DNA of 64,000 bases from Armatimonadota bacterium. GTDB lineage: Bacteria; Armatimonadota; JADLDR01. Positions 61,727 through 64,000 of the stretch are shown piece after piece. The notes beneath the pieces were generated by a model that saw only the letters and a program-made list of their open reading frames with translations, made no database searches and was not told the origin of the DNA. The stretch spans positions 18,938 through 82,937 of the forward strand of contig JADLDR010000141.1 of assembly GCA_020846535.1 (NCBI GenBank). The letters are read 5' to 3'. The position numbers were made by a program, and so were the translations under genes. Each line of letters begins with the position of its first letter. The stretch's first letter is position 1.

Positions 61727-62803
61727 TTATTTTTTCACCGCAAACGCCTTTGCCGGATTCAGAACGGTCAGGCGGCGGATGTCCGCTTCCGAGGCTCCGG
61801 CTTCGCGGAGCGCGGGGAGGAAGCCGTCGATCAGGTAGTTGAAATCGCGCGCTTTTTGAACCGGCTCCCCGGCCTGATACCAGCCCGCGTCATGGGAAAG
61901 GAGAAGCCGGTCCGGGTATTTTGCCAGCATCGCCAGCGTCCAGCGAACATGCTGATCCTGGTCGCCTGCGTTCAGGCCATCGTAAGATATCCAGACTCCT
62001 TTGGCCGCCGCCTCGAAGTGGTATTTCTGGTCAGGCTCTCCGTGGGCGTGCACGTAAATATAGGCTTTCGGATCGACCCCTTCCGATTCCAGGATGCGGA
62101 TATGCTCTAAGGCGGCTTGCCCCTGAACCGTGTGGCTGGCGATGGTCAGCCCGGTGCGCCTGTGAGCGCGGGCGGCGGCCCGGACGAGTTTGGCGTCCAC
62201 TTCCGACAGCCCGGGCGGGCTGCTCTCCGCCGGGTCCACGCCGATTTTGATGAAACCGGGCCGGACGCCGGTTCCCTCGATGCCCTGCTCCCACTCGCGG
62301 ATCCACCGGGCGGCCAACTCGTCGGCGGATTCCGTGAAAGCATGCTTCGGGAGGTATTTGTCTCCCGCCGCGCCGTAATAGCCGGTGTTGGTCAGGATAT
62401 GCAGCCCCGTTTCCTTCGCCAACCGCTTCAGGAGGAGGGGATCGCGCCCGATATAGGCCGGGGTGCAGTCCACAAAGCCGCGAACGCCCTTTTCTCTGGC
62501 CTGCTCCAGATAGGGCCGCATCACGCGAATCACCTCCTCCGCGTTCCACCGGCTGCGGGCCGTCTTGTCCGCCCCGATGAAATCGCAAAGGACATGCTCA
62601 TGTGTCAGAGCCATCCCGAATTTCGAAGCCGGAACAGGCCCCAGCACGGTCTGTATCTGAGATTGGCCTTTCTTCGCTTTGGCTGCCGGGGCTGCTCCGG
62701 CCTCGTTCGCGCTCAGGGCGACCGCGCAGACGACCATCTGGCACAACAACTCCCGGCGCGTATACCGAACGGCGTGATCGTTAATAGCCGTGGCGACTGA
62801 CAT
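61727..62803 (-). CDS. Exported phosphotriesterase-family metal-dependent hydrolase
   Basis: 358 residues. Twin-arginine-like signal (YTRRELLCQMVVCAVALSANEAGA). Phosphotriesterase (amidohydrolase) fold: FGMALTHEHVLCDF (HxH), FIKIGVDPAES (probable bridging Lys), TGLTIASHTVQG (His), YIYVHAHGEPDQ (His), LLLSHDAGWYQAGE (Asp). All metal ligands are visible. Family members are lactonases, phosphotriesterases and aryldialkyl-esterases; the physiological substrate here is probably a sugar or acyl-type lactone. Divergent from the Gfo/Idh gene. Confidence 0.87.
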   Translation of the reverse strand: MSVATAINDHAVRYTRRELLCQMVVCAVALSANEAGAAPAAKAKKGQSQIQTVLGPVPASKFGMALTHEHVLCDFIGADKTARSRWNAEEVIRVMRPYLEQAREKGVRGFVDCTPAYIGRDPLLLKRLAKETGLHILTNTGYYGAAGDKYLPKHAFTESADELAARWIREWEQGIEGTGVRPGFIKIGVDPAESSPPGLSEVDAKLVRAAARAHRRTGLTIASHTVQGQAALEHIRILESEGVDPKAYIYVHAHGEPDQKYHFEAAAKGVWISYDGLNAGDQDQHVRWTLAMLAKYPDRLLLSHDAGWYQAGEPVQKARDFNYLIDGFLPALREAGASEADIRRLTVLNPAKAFAVKK

Positions 62804-62924
62804 CGTTATTCCTCCTATAAGAGTGCTGGATAAAGCAAGGTAGCTTTCGCGCCAAAATCGATTTTACCTTCCTGCAAGGGGTGATGCGCTGGCAGGAAAA
62901 CATCCGGCGACGGGAGAATAGCGA

Positions 62925-62944
62925 GGTTGATCGTCAGATCAACC
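62925..62944. promoter_or_regulatory. Perfect inverted repeat, possible operator
   Basis: GGTTGATC-GTCA-GATCAACC: a perfect 8-bp palindrome with a 4-base centre, 12 bases before the AGGAGG ribosome site of the Gfo/Idh gene. It fits an operator for a dimeric regulator but could also be an RNA hairpin. No regulator is adjacent. Confidence 0.45.
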
Positions 62945-62969
62945 GATATCGCTTCTCAGGAGGTTTTGA

Positions 62970-64000
62970 ATGGCGCAAAAGACGAAGATCGGCATTGTCG
63001 GCTGCGGCAATATCAGCGGGATCTACTTTCAGGTCTGCAAGACCTTTGAGGTGCTGGAGATAGCGGCCTGCGCGGACCTCGACATCGGGCGGGCCAGGGC
63101 GAAGGCGGAGCAATACGGCGTTCCGAAAGCCTGCACAGTGGAAGATTTGCTCGCCGACCCGGAGATCAAGATCGTGGTCAACCTGACCATCCCGAAGGCT
63201 CATGCCTCTGTCGCCCTGGCGGCCCTGGAGGCCGGAAAGTCGGTGCATAACGAAAAACCCCTCACCATCACGCGGGAGGAGGGTAGGCGGCTTCTGGATC
63301 TGGCCGCAGCGAAGGGCCTGCGGGTGGGAGGCGCTCCGGACACCTTTCTGGGAGCGGGCCTTCAGACCTGCCGCAAACTGATCGATGACGGGGCCATAGG
63401 GGAGCCGGTAGCCGCCACCGCCTTCATGATGGGCCACGGCCACGAGAGCTGGCATCCCGACCCTGAATTCTACTACCAGACCGGCGGCGGGCCGATGTTC
63501 GATATGGGGCCTTATTACCTGACCGCCCTGGTGAGTCTCCTCGGGCCGGTCAGCCGGGTCACCGGATCCGCCCGCATCACCTTCCCGAAACGAACCATCA
63601 CCAGCCAGCCCAAAAGCGGCCAGAAGATCCAGGTGGAGGTCCCGACCCATATCGCCGGGGTGATGGATTTTGCCGGGGGCGCGGTCGGGACGATCATCAC
63701 CAGCTTCGATGTCTGGGCCGCCTCCGTGCCCTGCATCGAAATCTACGGCAGTGCGGGAACCCTGGCCGTTCCAGACCCCAATGGTTTCGGCGGCCCGGTG
63801 CGCCTGCGGCGGCCCGACGACAAGGAATGGCAGGAAACGCCTCTCACCCATCGCTATGGCGGCCAATCCCGCGGCATCGGGGTGGCGGACATGGCCTACG
63901 CATTGCGCTCCGGCAGGCCGCACCGGGCCAGCGGCGAACTGGCCTATCACGTCCTGGACACCATGCACGCCTTCCACGACGCCTCCCGCGAAGGCCGCCA
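62970..64000 (+). CDS. Gfo/Idh/MocA-family oxidoreductase (partial at right edge)
   Basis: 343 codons and 2 bases from ATG 62970 (CAGGAGG upstream), open to the edge. [24 protein letters not shown] (Rossmann), motif [14 protein letters not shown], and [26 protein letters not shown] in the C-terminal domain. The expected total length is 350-400, so little is missing. Third gene of this family in the region. Confidence 0.9.
   Translation, partial: MAQKTKIGIVGCGNISGIYFQVCKTFEVLEIAACADLDIGRARAKAEQYGVPKACTVEDLLADPEIKIVVNLTIPKAHASVALAALEAGKSVHNEKPLTITREEGRRLLDLAAAKGLRVGGAPDTFLGAGLQTCRKLIDDGAIGEPVAATAFMMGHGHESWHPDPEFYYQTGGGPMFDMGPYYLTALVSLLGPVSRVTGSARITFPKRTITSQPKSGQKIQVEVPTHIAGVMDFAGGAVGTIITSFDVWAASVPCIEIYGSAGTLAVPDPNGFGGPVRLRRPDDKEWQETPLTHRYGGQSRGIGVADMAYALRSGRPHRASGELAYHVLDTMHAFHDASREGR

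Noticed and set aside
1..64000. CRISPR array, prophage, rRNA operon or replication origin
   Set aside because: No spaced direct repeats, phage structural genes, rRNA or DnaA-box clusters were seen. The recurring repeats are hairpins spaced kilobases apart.

Overview
The window is GC-rich, densely coded bacterial chromosome with almost no coding strand bias. It looks like a flagellated, cell-envelope-rich heterotroph. A probable outer-membrane barrel fused to a FecR domain suggests two membranes. The mix of copper-amine-oxidase N-terminal and LysM envelope proteins, a DNA-binding/PilB-like ATPase pair, many uroporphyrinogen-decarboxylase (URO-D)-like enzymes, Gfo/Idh/MocA oxidoreductases and GH2-type glycosidases resembles Armatimonadota and similar phyla. 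That placement is an inference with low confidence; no rRNA lies in the window.

Layout. (1) 1-10.1 kb, minus strand: a flagellar operon read from a TTGACT-18-TATAAT promoter, in the order PHP-type tyrosine phosphatase, flgB, flgC, fliE, fliF, fliG, fliH, fliI, fliJ, motE and a fliK-like gene that runs off the left edge. (2) 10.2-11.3 kb: a dead IS200/IS605-type element with tnpA and tnpB remnants. (3) 11.5-25.4 kb: FmdB zinc ribbon, LysM/copper-amine-oxidase-N envelope protein, two hybrid histidine kinases, a receiver protein, a GH2 lipoprotein, tRNA-Glu and tRNA-Leu, RadC, an alpha/beta hydrolase and a Ppx/GppA phosphatase. (4) 25.5-37.3 kb: a URO-D-like enzyme, then a minus-strand run of AAA+ ATPase, NHL protein, SMC and FecR-barrel protein, then an HTH/PilB-like ATPase pair and a MUG-family glycosylase. 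(5) 37.3-43.6 kb: a decayed HTH regulator and a sugar operon (class II aldolase, PfkB kinase, GH2 beta-galactosidase, cupin). (6) 44-60 kb: a catabolic region with an MttB-family methyltransferase, Gfo/Idh dehydrogenases, three further URO-D-like genes, two phytanoyl-CoA-dioxygenase-like oxygenases, a dienelactone-hydrolase-like enzyme, an isochorismatase-like hydrolase and two secreted glycosidases. (7) 60.1-61.7 kb: an AT-rich BglII-type restriction-modification pair. (8) 61.7-64 kb: an exported phosphotriesterase-like protein and a Gfo/Idh gene cut by the right edge.

The genes of regions 5 and 6 fit together as scavenging of plant- or polysaccharide-derived carbon: secreted glycosidases release sugars, Gfo/Idh, aldolase and kinase process them, and MttB/URO-D-type proteins may handle methyl groups. 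No substrate can be named from sequence alone. Several genes carry lesions: a BNR-like gene with an amber codon and two frameshifts, a URO-D gene with two compensating poly-A indels, an HTH regulator and the IS element. Four of the indels fall in homopolymers, so read support should be checked. Families of dispersed hairpin repeats sit in many intergenic gaps, including inside the flagellar operon.
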